A stretch of 45,824 bases of DNA, from the NCBI GenBank assembly GCA_947480055.1, contig CANKBX010000003.1, positions 1 to 45,824 on the forward strand, read 5' to 3'. Position numbers and translations under genes: made by a program. Origin of the DNA: Planctomycetaceae bacterium (GTDB lineage: Bacteria > Planctomycetota > Phycisphaerae > Phycisphaerales > SM1A02). Under the pieces are notes generated by a model. The model was given only the letters and a program-made list of their open reading frames with translations, did not search any database and was not told the DNA's origin. Each line of letters opens with the position of its first letter. Position 1 is the stretch's first letter. Below are positions 22,182 through 31,703 of this stretch, one piece after another.

Positions 22182-23834
22182 TTGTGCTTGTCTGTTACCT
22201 TTTGCATCGTGCAACGCTTTCTTCAATATTGGCACACGCTGCGGCACTTGAAACCAGTTCAGTTCTACGGTCGGCTTTGGTTTCGTTTGCATACGCCCAA
22301 AATTGATTTGCGCGCGGCGCCATCAGTAAGATCCACAACTAGTGCATGGGTTGAACCCGTTGCCAAACATCAGACACAGTTTGGCGCAATGACATTTCGG
22401 TTTCTCAATCAAGATCAAACGCTCAGTGGCGCTGACGCCTGGAACGATACGCGCTGTGACAAACTATGGCTTTACAACCTGCATTATTTTGACGACTTGT
22501 GTGCTGCGGGTGCCAGCGATCGCATTGTGTGGCACAAACAATTGATCGAGAAATGGATCGCGGAAAATCCGCCAGCCATCGGCAATGGCTGGGAGCCTTA
22601 CCCAACATCGCTGCGCATTGTGAATTGGATCAAGTGGTCGTTGGGTGGAAATCAATTAACGAACGGCGCGCTTCAAAGCTTGGCGATTCAATCGCGCTGG
22701 CTTTCCAAGCGTGTCGAGCACCATTTGCTCGCAAATCACCTGTTTGTAAATGCCAAGGCGCTTGTGTTTGCCGGAATGTTTTTTCAGGGTTTAGAAGCCG
22801 ATTCTTGGCTGAATCAAGGTCTTCGAATTCTGGCGCGCGAAATTCCTGAACAAGTTTTGGCGGATGGGGGTCATTTTGAATTAAGCCCCATGTATCACGC
22901 CATCATTTTGGAGGACATTTTGGATTTGATCAACGCGTGTCAAAGTTGGCCGAGCGCGTTGGCTTTGCAACAGGCAAGCGCACTTCGCGCCGCCGCACAG
23001 CGAATGTTGACCTGGCTTGAAATCATGAGCCACCCCGATGGCGATGTGTCATTTTTTAATGACGCTGCATTTGGTATCGCGCCTCGTTTGATTGATGTAT
23101 CCCAATACGCAAATCGTTTGGGAGTGCGTGTGCAACAATTTGATTCAAGCAAAGAAATTCATCATCTACAACAATCGGGCTATATACGCGCACAAAAAGG
23201 CGCGGCGGTTCTGCTTGTGGATGTTGGGCGCATTGGTCCGGATTATCAACCAGGCCATGCTCACGCCGACACTCTGTCATTCGAATTTTCTTTGGGCGAA
23301 CAACGAATTTTTGTGAATAGTGGAACTTCCACATATAAATCCGGCGCACAGAGATCGCTTGAGCGTTCAACTGCGGCGCACAACACCATTGAGATCAATC
23401 ATGCGAATTCAAGTGAGGTGTGGGGGGGCTTTCGCGTTGCGCGTCGAGCGCAGCCATTCGGCATTGAATGTGTTGAAGCAGAAACCGCGCTCGCAATTAC
23501 CGCTTCGCATGCCGGCTATCAACGACTTGTCGGGCGGCCCACTCATCAAAGGATTTGGAAGCTATCTCGCAGATCATTGACGGTCACTGATCAGATTAAG
23601 GGAGAATTGAGTGGAGCCATAGCGCGTTTGTATTTGCACCCATCAGTAAAAGTGCTTGAAAATAATATGCTTACGCTGGCAAATGGACAACACTTACGCT
23701 ATTCCACCAAGGGGGCAATCGTGACTATTGTGGATTCGGTTTGGCACCCAGAGTTTGGAAAAAATGTGAGCAACACATGTTTCGTGCTCACACTCAGCGG
23801 ATCAGAATCCGTGTTTGAATTACAGTGGTCTTGA
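22182..23834 (+). CDS. heparinase II/III-family protein
   Basis: N-terminal QYWHTLRHLKPVQFYGRLWFRL, LWLYNLHYFDDL, GHAHADTLSFEFSLGEQRIFVNSGTSTYKSGAQRSLERSTAAHNTIEI. Start uncertain (TTG 22182 or GTG 22209). Confidence 0.92.
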   Translation: MCLSVTFCIVQRFLQYWHTLRHLKPVQFYGRLWFRLHTPKIDLRAAPSVRSTTSAWVEPVAKHQTQFGAMTFRFLNQDQTLSGADAWNDTRCDKLWLYNLHYFDDLCAAGASDRIVWHKQLIEKWIAENPPAIGNGWEPYPTSLRIVNWIKWSLGGNQLTNGALQSLAIQSRWLSKRVEHHLLANHLFVNAKALVFAGMFFQGLEADSWLNQGLRILAREIPEQVLADGGHFELSPMYHAIILEDILDLINACQSWPSALALQQASALRAAAQRMLTWLEIMSHPDGDVSFFNDAAFGIAPRLIDVSQYANRLGVRVQQFDSSKEIHHLQQSGYIRAQKGAAVLLVDVGRIGPDYQPGHAHADTLSFEFSLGEQRIFVNSGTSTYKSGAQRSLERSTAAHNTIEINHANSSEVWGGFRVARRAQPFGIECVEAETALAITASHAGYQRLVGRPTHQRIWKLSRRSLTVTDQIKGELSGAIARLYLHPSVKVLENNMLTLANGQHLRYSTKGAIVTIVDSVWHPEFGKNVSNTCFVLTLSGSESVFELQWS

Positions 23835-23835
23835 A

Positions 23836-26265
23836 ATGCACATTCTTTTTCTCACCGATAATTTTCCGCCCGAAGTCAACGCTCCTGCGTCGCGCACATT
23901 TGAACACTGCCGCGAATGGGTGAGGCAAGGCGAACAAGTGACGGTGATCACTGGTGCGCCAAACTTCCCCACGGGAAAAGTTTTTGAGGGCTATAAGAAC
24001 AAACTTTGGCAAACAGAAACCATAGATGGCATTCGCGTGATTCGAGTGTGGACATATATCACCGCCAATGAGGGATTTTTAAGACGCATTTTGGATTACA
24101 TCAGTTTCATGTTGAGCGCGGTAGTGGCGGCAGTATTTGTAAGCAAGGTTGATGTTGTCATTGGCACTTCACCACAGTTTTTTACGGCGTGCGGTGCTTG
24201 GATTGTGAGCGTGTACAAACGGCGCCCGTTTGTCTTTGAGTTGCGTGACTTGTGGCCAGAATCAATTCGTGTGGTGGGAGCCATGAAAGATTCTTTTGCG
24301 TTGGATATGTTGGAAAAGCTGGAACTCTTTTTGTATCGACGCGCCGACAGAATTATTTCTGTAACACACGCGTTTAAAAGAAACCTGATCAAGCGTGGCA
24401 TCAATGGCGACAAAATTAAAGTGGTCACCAACGGCGTTGATAGTTCGCGATTTATGCCGCAAAAACGCGACGAACAATTAGTGCAGCAACTTGGATTAGA
24501 GGGCAAATTTGTTGGCGGATATATCGGAACCCATGGACTTGCGCACGCGCTTGAAACCCTGCTTGATGCCGCGAAGATGGCGCAAGATCAAGGCGACGAT
24601 TCACTTGCCTTTGTGTTTCTGGGCGACGGCGCAAGGAAAGCGGAGCTGAAAAATCGTACCGCGGAATTGGCATTGAAGAATGTTCACTTCGTTGATTCCG
24701 TGGCTAAGGATCTAGTGCCGCGCTACTGGGCGCTGCTTGATGTCGCCATTATTCATCTTCGACGCACGCCATTGTTTGAGACAGTGATTCCGTCCAAACT
24801 GTTCGAGTGCATGGGTATGGGTATTCCGGTATTGCATGGAGTGGCGGGCGAATCCGCTGAAATTGTGGAGAGCGAAGGAGTTGGAATTCCATTTGTTCCA
24901 GAAGATGCGGTCGCGTTGCTGGCATCCATGCGCAGGTTGCAACAGGACAAGCAGCTCTACAACACATTCCGTGACAATGGATTGCTTGCCGCTAAAAAAT
25001 ATGATCGGAACATGTTGGCGCTGAGCATGCTTAAAGCGCTGCGAAGAATTCGGGTGCTGATGTTAAATCAAGCTTTCTGGCCAGACGTGGTCGCCACGGC
25101 GCAGCACGCCGACGATTTAGCGCGATACTTGCGCGAAAATGGCGACGATGTAACTGTGGTTGCAAGCCGAGCTATTTATGGCGAACGTGGAGCAACTCTG
25201 CCCAAACGTGAAACACACAAGGGAATCCAAATTTATCGCGTGGGGTTGCAACTCTTCGGCAAGCGCGGCATCACGCCACGTGTGTTTGATTTCACATTAT
25301 TTTATGTGGCAGCCTTGTGGCGTTGCATGATGTTGCCGCGCCACGATGTTGTGATTTGCTTCACAACGCCACCATTTATTGCCCTAGTCGGCGTGTTGTT
25401 GAAATGGATCAAGGGCACTCATTTGGTCTATTGGACTATGGATTTATATCCCGAGGTTGCTGGCGCCGCGGGCGTGATGAAATCACGGGGCATGCTCTGG
25501 AATATTTTTCGTTGGATAGATCGAATTTGTTTGCGTCAAAGCGATCGAGTGGTTGCGCTTGGTGACTATATGAAACAAAAAGTAATCGAGAAGGGCGCCA
25601 TCCCCAATCGTGTCAGCGCTATTTCTGTTTGGAGCGGTGCCGAGAAATTCGCAAAGCGAAATAGGGAAGAAAATCCGCTGCGTAAGGAGTGGAATATTGG
25701 CGACCGCTTCACCGTTTTATATGTTGGAAATTTTGGTCTTGGGCACGACATGGACGCCATTGCGGGCGCGGTTGAACGATTGAAAGATGACGACTCTATT
25801 CGTTGGCTTTTTATTGGCGATGGCAAAGCGAAACTAAATTTAGAGCGGCGTATTGAGGAGTGCGGAGCCAAGAATATTTTTGTCAGCGGCTATCAAACGC
25901 GCGAGCAGCTTGCGGATGTGTTGGATGTTGGTGATACGCACTTGGTCACATTGCTTCCAGGTTGGGAAGGTTTGATTTTGCCGAGTAAGTTCTTCAGTGT
26001 TCTTGCGGCTGGCAAGCCGGTATTGTGGGTTGGTCCCGAGAAAAGCGAATGTGTATCCATATTGAAGGAGAACCAATGCGGCTATCAAAGCGAGCCAAGT
26101 GATGGCGGTGCTTTGGCGCGCGAGATTCAATATCTTGCCGCACACAGAAACGAAGCGGCGGAGATGGGCCGTCGTGGTCAGGTTGCTTATGAAAATAAAT
26201 ACGAATCTCACCACGCCTGCAAGGCTTGGCAAAATGTTTTGCATGAAATTGTTCGACCTCTGTGA
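23836..26265 (+). CDS. tandem glycosyltransferase (GT4-GT4 fusion, WbuB-like halves)
   Basis: First half MHILFLTDNFPPEVNAPASRTFEHCREWVRQGEQVTVITGAPNFP; second half begins about 25045 (RIRVLMLNQAFWPDVVATAQHADDLARYLRENGDDVTVVAS). Both halves carry GT4-like C-terminal motifs. Confidence 0.9.
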   Translation: MHILFLTDNFPPEVNAPASRTFEHCREWVRQGEQVTVITGAPNFPTGKVFEGYKNKLWQTETIDGIRVIRVWTYITANEGFLRRILDYISFMLSAVVAAVFVSKVDVVIGTSPQFFTACGAWIVSVYKRRPFVFELRDLWPESIRVVGAMKDSFALDMLEKLELFLYRRADRIISVTHAFKRNLIKRGINGDKIKVVTNGVDSSRFMPQKRDEQLVQQLGLEGKFVGGYIGTHGLAHALETLLDAAKMAQDQGDDSLAFVFLGDGARKAELKNRTAELALKNVHFVDSVAKDLVPRYWALLDVAIIHLRRTPLFETVIPSKLFECMGMGIPVLHGVAGESAEIVESEGVGIPFVPEDAVALLASMRRLQQDKQLYNTFRDNGLLAAKKYDRNMLALSMLKALRRIRVLMLNQAFWPDVVATAQHADDLARYLRENGDDVTVVASRAIYGERGATLPKRETHKGIQIYRVGLQLFGKRGITPRVFDFTLFYVAALWRCMMLPRHDVVICFTTPPFIALVGVLLKWIKGTHLVYWTMDLYPEVAGAAGVMKSRGMLWNIFRWIDRICLRQSDRVVALGDYMKQKVIEKGAIPNRVSAISVWSGAEKFAKRNREENPLRKEWNIGDRFTVLYVGNFGLGHDMDAIAGAVERLKDDDSIRWLFIGDGKAKLNLERRIEECGAKNIFVSGYQTREQLADVLDVGDTHLVTLLPGWEGLILPSKFFSVLAAGKPVLWVGPEKSECVSILKENQCGYQSEPSDGGALAREIQYLAAHRNEAAEMGRRGQVAYENKYESHHACKAWQNVLHEIVRPL

Positions 26266-26346
26266 TCGATCCCAGGCGGATAATTTTTGTGATTTATATT
26301 TCAATGCCAGTGGGGGCACGGGTTGCGGTCATGCAGGTCATTCGAA

Positions 26347-27267
26347 TTAAGAATTTGCTGAAATGAGTTCCGCAATCTTAAGCCTGATCTGCCAGAAATA
26401 GATCGCCTTCATGCGCGCAAAGGCGTAGCCCGTGCGGCCATCCAAGAAGCCAAGTTTGTAAACGAAGATGTATAGAAAATACGCGGGCGCTAGCCACCAG
26501 CGCGTTAAGTTGTTGTACTTGCGTCGCTGGATAGCGGTGAAATGTTCTCCACCGATTGCCGAATCTCCACCGGCGTTGCGCAGTTTCATATATCGCCGCG
26601 CTTCCCATGACGAATACTCATTGTGTTTGGCAATGTACGAGTGCAGGCCCTTGAAATCATTGTGGTCAATCCTGGCTTTCAACTCGCCAACGCTTCCTTG
26701 CAGCACGGGATGTTCATGTACTTCCATGTCAAGCGAACTCCATGCATCCTCGTCAATGCGCTCGTACAAACCCGCGCCAACTTTGAACAGCGGCAACTTC
26801 AACTGCGGCACGCCGTGCTTGAGTTCTTGACCCAGAAAATAATTCGAGTAGTTCACCCAGAAACCCGTATGTTGCGTGCTGGCAATGGCGCTCTCAAGTT
26901 CATTTACAAACGCTTCGGTTACATATTCATCCGCATCCAAGAAAAAAACCCACGGCGTTTCCATTTGGTGATTCAGCAAATACCAATTGCGTTTTTTTGG
27001 ATAGTGGCCATTCCACCTGAACGGAACAAACTCACAACCAAACTTCTCGGCAATGGCTTGTGTTTGATCCGTGCTTCCGGAATCAATGATGACAATCTTG
27101 GCAAAGCGCGCGAGTTGCTGCAGACACTTGGGCAGGTTTCGCTCCTCATTTTTCACCGGAATGACCACGGTGATGGGCAATTTCGCTGAGTTGATAGGCA
27201 CGCTCATATCGTATCGGCATAATTTCCATCCCTTGTTGAAGTTCGTGGCTTCTATAACATTCGCCAT
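26347..27267 (-). CDS. glycosyltransferase family 2 (WaaE/KdtX-like)
   Basis: LPITVVIPVKNEERNLPKCLQQL ... IVIIDSGSTDQTQ ... WVFFLDADEYVTEAF; alternative start at 27207. Confidence 0.9.
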   Translation of the reverse strand: MANVIEATNFNKGWKLCRYDMSVPINSAKLPITVVIPVKNEERNLPKCLQQLARFAKIVIIDSGSTDQTQAIAEKFGCEFVPFRWNGHYPKKRNWYLLNHQMETPWVFFLDADEYVTEAFVNELESAIASTQHTGFWVNYSNYFLGQELKHGVPQLKLPLFKVGAGLYERIDEDAWSSLDMEVHEHPVLQGSVGELKARIDHNDFKGLHSYIAKHNEYSSWEARRYMKLRNAGGDSAIGGEHFTAIQRRKYNNLTRWWLAPAYFLYIFVYKLGFLDGRTGYAFARMKAIYFWQIRLKIAELISANS

Positions 27268-27350
27268 TCTTTCAGAATCTGTAACACAATGGCTCGCTCC
27301 GCATAAACGTAATTTCGCAACCCGACTCCAACTTCAACCCCCACCAAACC

Positions 27351-28166
27351 ATGAATGAACAAATAGAAACACTGCAGCGCATTAAGAACCACAGCATTGA
27401 CCTTCTTATGGAGTTTGGTCCAAGGGTGATCTCCGCCACTGTGATCATGATTGTTGGATTTCTTGTGGCGCGCTGGATCGGCAAAGCTTTTTTGCGCGCG
27501 GCGCGGCCATTGAAATTTGACATCACGCTGCAGGCGTTGTTGGCGCGCATTGTTCGTGTTGCTGTTCTGTTGATCTTTGTGCTCATGGCGTTGCAAAACC
27601 TGGGCGTGCAACTGCTGCCACTTATTGCCGGCCTTGGTGTTGCGGGCGCGGGCATTGCGCTGGCCATGCAGGGAGTTCTTGGAAACTTGGTCGCGGGACT
27701 TACGATTATTTTCACGCGTCCGTTTCGCGTTGGCGAATATGTTTCCATGCAGGGAGTGGAGGGGCGCGTGGAAGCCGTCACGTTGTTCTCCACAAAACTG
27801 AGCCACGCCGATCGCTCGATTGTGATTGTGCCCAACCGAAAAATTGTCGGAGAAATTATGCACAATTACGGCACGCTGCGCCAACTTTCACTCAGCGTGT
27901 CCGTGGTGTACGGAACAAACATTGCGTACGCCACCGAAGTTGTTCAATCCGTTCTTGCCGCAAACGCGCATGTGCTGAAGGACCCAGCGCCGGCGGTTGG
28001 AATTGCAAATCTAAAAGAAGTGGCCATTGAAATCGCAATCAAGCCATGGACGCAAGTAGCCGACGCGGGCGCCGCCGGTCCAGCCATTTACAACGAGTTG
28101 CTAGAAAAATTTCGCGCGGCGGGCATTCAGATTTATATGCCCGCCATGCGTATTGTTGCCGCATAA
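27351..28166 (+). CDS. mechanosensitive ion channel, MscS family
   Basis: MscS-like TM3/beta region GVAGAGIALAMQGVLGNLVAGLTIIFTRPFRVGEYVSMQGVEGRVEAVTLFSTKL...VIVPNRKIVGEIMHNY. Confidence 0.94.
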   Translation: MNEQIETLQRIKNHSIDLLMEFGPRVISATVIMIVGFLVARWIGKAFLRAARPLKFDITLQALLARIVRVAVLLIFVLMALQNLGVQLLPLIAGLGVAGAGIALAMQGVLGNLVAGLTIIFTRPFRVGEYVSMQGVEGRVEAVTLFSTKLSHADRSIVIVPNRKIVGEIMHNYGTLRQLSLSVSVVYGTNIAYATEVVQSVLAANAHVLKDPAPAVGIANLKEVAIEIAIKPWTQVADAGAAGPAIYNELLEKFRAAGIQIYMPAMRIVAA

Positions 28167-28330
28167 AACACATGTTTTTGATTTATCAATTTGACCGTCG
28201 CGCGCGGGGTGGGGCGACTCTCCAATGACATTACTTGCAATGCGTAGATCCGAAGTTTGAACCGCACTTCGCCCCACCAATTCTTTGAGCTTCAAACACA
28301 ACTCCTCGCTCTTGTACTTATCATTCCAAC

Positions 28331-30013
28331 ATGCCCGCCGTACACATTCACAACACGCTTACTGGTGAACTTGCCGAAATAAATCCCATCGCGGGCGCGG
28401 CTGGTCCCGTCACTTTTTATACGTGCGGGCCAACGGTGTACGACGACGCGCACATTGGCAACTTTCGCTCATTTCTAAACGCCGATATTTTGCGCCGCAC
28501 CATTGAACTCACTGGCACGCCCGTTCGCCACGTCATGAACATTACCGATGTTGGCCACATGACAGACGACACCAACGCCGACGGCGCCGGCGAGGACAAG
28601 ATGGCCGTGGCGGGTCGCCGTCTTTTGGAAGCCAAAAAATCTGGAAAAATTCACGCCGACGTCGCCATTGATGCCAACGATCCAATGGCTATCGCGGATT
28701 TTTACGCCAACCGATTTCTAGAAGACGCGCGCCTGTTGGGTCTGAAAGTTGCCATTGAAGCGCAAAGCGATCCATCGCTTATGCCGCGGCCAACTCAGTG
28801 GATTTCACAAATGCTTGACATGATCAAGCAACTCATTGAACGCGGGCACGCATATGTTGCCAGCGACGGCGCGGTGTATTTCAATGTGAAAAGTTTCGCT
28901 GACTACGGCAAACTTTCCGGAAACACGCTTGAGAATTTGCGCGAGGGCGAGGGCGGGCGCATTAGTGCGCAGCATCAGGCCGCCAAGAAAAATCCTGGCG
29001 ATTTTATGTTGTGGAAGCCGGATCCGCATCACGTGTTGAAATGGGATTCGCCCTACGGCGCGGGATATCCCGGCTGGCATTTGGAATGCTCCGCCATGGC
29101 CGCGGGTTTGCTTGGTGCGGAAATAGATATTCACTCCGGCGGCGAGGACAATATTTTTCCGCACCACGAATGTGAGATTGCGCAAAGTCGTTGCGCGCAC
29201 AACAAGCCAAGTTTTGCGCGCTTGTGGTTCCACACGCGCCACTTGATTGTTGAGGGCGAGAAAATGTCCAAGAGCAAAGGCAATTTTTTTACCGCGCGCG
29301 ACTTGTTCGCCAAGGGCGTTACACCCGCCGCGCTTCGCCTAGAAATTACGCGCACGCATTACCGCACCAATGCCAACTTCACTATGCAAGGTTTGGCAGA
29401 TTGCCAGCGCATGATTGATCGATGGAGTCGCGCCGCGGAGGCGTTGCAAGCGAAAGTTGCGGCGGGCACGCCACGTTTGGTGGGAGGCGACGCACACAAT
29501 TCCGCCAGCGCCAAAAACGCAAACGTAAACGCGAACGCGAACGCAAACGCAAACGCAAACGCAAACACAAGCGCAAACGTAAATGCAAACGCAAATATAA
29601 ATACAAATGCATGCGCAAACATCAATCACAACGCGCCGGCCGGCCCATTTGAAACCGCATTGCCGCGCTTCACCCAAGCGTTGTGTGAAGACCTAAACAT
29701 GGCGCGCGCAATTGCGGCGCTGAACGAAGCAGTCGCCGTTGAAGACAACTCCGCGTGCGCGCATCGCGAACTTGCGGCGCTGCACAAAATGGATTCCGTT
29801 CTTGGCGTGCTAGAGCGCAACACTCAAGTTGCAACCAGTGGCGACAGCGACTTCGAAGCCAAAGTGAACGCGTTGATTGAAGTCCGCGCCTCCGCGCGCC
29901 GCAACAAAGATTTTGCCGCAAGCGACCGCGCTCGTGATGAACTTGTGTCGTTAGGCGTGCAAATTAAAGATGGCGCCACGGGAACCACTTGGACGCGCGC
30001 GGTTCGTGCTTGA
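28331..30013 (+). CDS. cysS: cysteinyl-tRNA synthetase with low-complexity insertion
   Basis: CGPTVYDDAHIGNFRSF (HIGH-like), GWHLECSAMA, GGEDNIFPHHECEIAQS, GEKMSKSKGNFF. Confidence 0.97.
   Translation: MPAVHIHNTLTGELAEINPIAGAAGPVTFYTCGPTVYDDAHIGNFRSFLNADILRRTIELTGTPVRHVMNITDVGHMTDDTNADGAGEDKMAVAGRRLLEAKKSGKIHADVAIDANDPMAIADFYANRFLEDARLLGLKVAIEAQSDPSLMPRPTQWISQMLDMIKQLIERGHAYVASDGAVYFNVKSFADYGKLSGNTLENLREGEGGRISAQHQAAKKNPGDFMLWKPDPHHVLKWDSPYGAGYPGWHLECSAMAAGLLGAEIDIHSGGEDNIFPHHECEIAQSRCAHNKPSFARLWFHTRHLIVEGEKMSKSKGNFFTARDLFAKGVTPAALRLEITRTHYRTNANFTMQGLADCQRMIDRWSRAAEALQAKVAAGTPRLVGGDAHNSASAKNANVNANANANANANANTSANVNANANINTNACANINHNAPAGPFETALPRFTQALCEDLNMARAIAALNEAVAVEDNSACAHRELAALHKMDSVLGVLERNTQVATSGDSDFEAKVNALIEVRASARRNKDFAASDRARDELVSLGVQIKDGATGTTWTRAVRA
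29514..29625 (+). repeat. degenerate (GCAAAC)n hexanucleotide repeat inside cysS, encoding Asn-Ala repeats
   Basis: aacgcaaacgtaaacgcgaacgcgaacgcaaacgcaaacgcaaacgcaaac..., encoding NANVNANANANANANANTSANVNANANINTNACANIN. Confidence 0.95.
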
Positions 30014-30143
30014 TTTTAAATTGCACAACTGGGTGAATATCCGCGCGTCATAAAATATGTTGCCACGGGGCTCAGACAACACACTCCTGCTGTGGAAAAA
30101 TCTTTTTTTCACGAACTCATCTAGCCCCACGCGCCATTCATCT

Positions 30144-30611
30144 TTAGTGCGAAAATTCCACAACAGTCGTGCCGCTGTCATTCATTAATCGCAACAAACC
30201 GCCTTCTAAGGAAAAGCTTCGCACACTTGCCAGTGCCGAAAAATATGCCTGTTCGGCCTTCATAAGTTCTGGTGAGCCGCCCATTTTAGTGGACACAAGT
30301 GGACCAAATTTCAATTGCCCAGTTGCCGTTGTGCATATTCCAGAAAATCGATTCACACCGCTAAAGCCAGAGACCGCATTGTTGGCGCCAAACTCAAGAC
30401 TAAGATTTGCGCCCAGAATTGCCCCGTTGCTATTCATGCTGACCAAAACCCACTTGCCACCACCAAGCGATTTAGGATCGGTTTTCGCCTCAAGCTCTTG
30501 TTTCACCCAAACCGGTTGCGGTTGCGAATCGCAACCACCAGTAATCAGCGCGCCAAACATTGCACTAAAAAGAACTGAAGCAACCAAACGCGCGCGATGG
30601 ATTTGTCTCAT
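30144..30611 (-). CDS. META-domain (HslJ-like) lipoprotein
   Basis: SVLFSAMFGALITGGCDS lipobox; KWVLVSMNSNGAILGANLSLEFGANNAVSGFSGVNRFSGICT. Confidence 0.75.
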   Translation of the reverse strand: MRQIHRARLVASVLFSAMFGALITGGCDSQPQPVWVKQELEAKTDPKSLGGGKWVLVSMNSNGAILGANLSLEFGANNAVSGFSGVNRFSGICTTATGQLKFGPLVSTKMGGSPELMKAEQAYFSALASVRSFSLEGGLLRLMNDSGTTVVEFSH

Positions 30612-30650
30612 GTGTGTCCTCATATTTTGTAAAGATGATTGATAAACAAA

Positions 30651-30807
30651 AAGCAATTTTAGCAACCTCGCAAACGCCACAAACTCCCGCGTCACAGAAA
30701 GGGTGGCACCAAAAGCAAATTTATCACCCGCGCAAACGCTACAAACTCCCGCGTCGCAGAAAGGGTGGCACCACAAGCGAGTTTAGCACCCGCGCAAGCC
30801 CTGCTTG
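30651..30807. repeat. tandem ~62-bp repeat, about 2.4 copies (A units)
   Basis: Copies of aagcaa(a/t)ttta..cacc.cgcaaacgc.acaaactcccgcgtc(a/g)cagaaagggtggcacca at about 30651, 30713 and a partial at about 30775. Confidence 0.9.
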
Positions 30808-30821
30808 CGTGGGGTGCGTTG

Positions 30822-31045
30822 TCTGAGCGACTGGTGCCACCCTTTCTGCAAAGCGTTTCACTCTCTTGCAAAGTGTGCGTTATCTGAGCGACTGGTGCCA
30901 CCCTTTCTGCAAAGCGTTTCACTCTCTTGCAAAGTGTGCGTTATCTGAGCGACTGGCGCCACCCTTTCTGCAAAGTGTGCGTTGTCTGAGCGACTGGTGC
31001 CATCCTTTCTGCAAAGCGTTTCACTCTCTTGCAAAGTGAGCGTTA
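30822..31045. repeat. tandem 61-bp repeat, 4 copies (61, 61, 41, 61 bp) (B units)
   Basis: Unit tctgagcgactggtgccaccctttctgcaaagcgtttcactctcttgcaaagtgtgcgtta at 30822, 30883, 30944 (20-bp deletion) and 30985. Core tggtgccaccctttctg is the reverse complement of the A-unit core. Confidence 0.97.
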
Positions 31046-31073
31046 TTCCCGCGCCCGCCGCTATCCTTGCATC

Positions 31074-31703
31074 ATGTCGACCACTCCCCGACTTCCGGTC
31101 ATTGGACTTGTTGGAGGTATCGGTAGCGGAAAAAGCGAAGTAGCCCGAATGCTTGCGGAAGTTGGTTGCGTTGTATGCGACTCGGATTCTCTGGTGCGAA
31201 AAACCCTGCGCGAGCCAGCCATCAAAGAAGAACTTGTACGCTGGTGGGGCCCAACCATTCTTGACGCTCACGGAGACATCAATCGCAAAGCCGTTGCGCA
31301 CTTGGTATTCGCTTCAACAGAAGATCGCCACCGCCTTGAGCAACTGATTCACCCACGAGTGGAAGCGCTGCGTCACAAGATATTTGCCGCGGCTCCATCG
31401 ACAACACCGGCGTTGATTATTGACGCGCCGCTTCTGCTTGAAGCCGGCCTTGGACCAAAGTGCGATCGCATTTGGTTCATTGACACTCCGCTCGCAACCC
31501 GTCTTGAACGCGTGCAGCGAACCCGCGGTTGGAGCGCGCATGATTTGCAGCGCCGAGAATCCGCCCAGTGGCCGCTTGACCGAAAGCGCTTGGCGGCTAA
31601 CGATATTTTGCAGAATGAAGGAGATCCCGACTCGTTGCGTCGACAGGTATTGCAGATTCTGCGAGATCTCCCGCCAATTACTGAAATGAAATCAAATTTT
31701 TAG
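31074..31703 (+). CDS. coaE: dephospho-CoA kinase
   Basis: VIGLVGGIGSGKSEVARMLAEVGCVVCDSDSL (P-loop), IDAPLLLEAGLGPKCDRIWFIDTP; ATG at 31074. Confidence 0.95.
   Translation: MSTTPRLPVIGLVGGIGSGKSEVARMLAEVGCVVCDSDSLVRKTLREPAIKEELVRWWGPTILDAHGDINRKAVAHLVFASTEDRHRLEQLIHPRVEALRHKIFAAAPSTTPALIIDAPLLLEAGLGPKCDRIWFIDTPLATRLERVQRTRGWSAHDLQRRESAQWPLDRKRLAANDILQNEGDPDSLRRQVLQILRDLPPITEMKSNF

Noticed and set aside
27252-27884. Long minus-strand ORFs opposite the MscS-like gene
   Set aside because: Antisense to a clearly recognised MscS protein; no recognisable domain.
29339-29677. Minus-strand ORFs with (FA)n/(CVCV)n repeats and plus-strand KRKRKR ORF opposite/within cysS
   Set aside because: Shadow translations of the cysS hexanucleotide repeat in other frames; cysS motifs clearly define the coding frame.
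30651-31045. Possible CRISPR array
   Set aside because: Units of about 61 bp are contiguous and near-identical along their whole length with no variable spacers, the two halves are inverted, and no cas genes are present.
30692-31301. ORFs across the repeat array (30692..30922 and 30858..31301, minus)
   Set aside because: Their sequence is translated repeat units (ESETLCRKGGTSRSDNA...) and part is antisense to coaE; no independent coding evidence.
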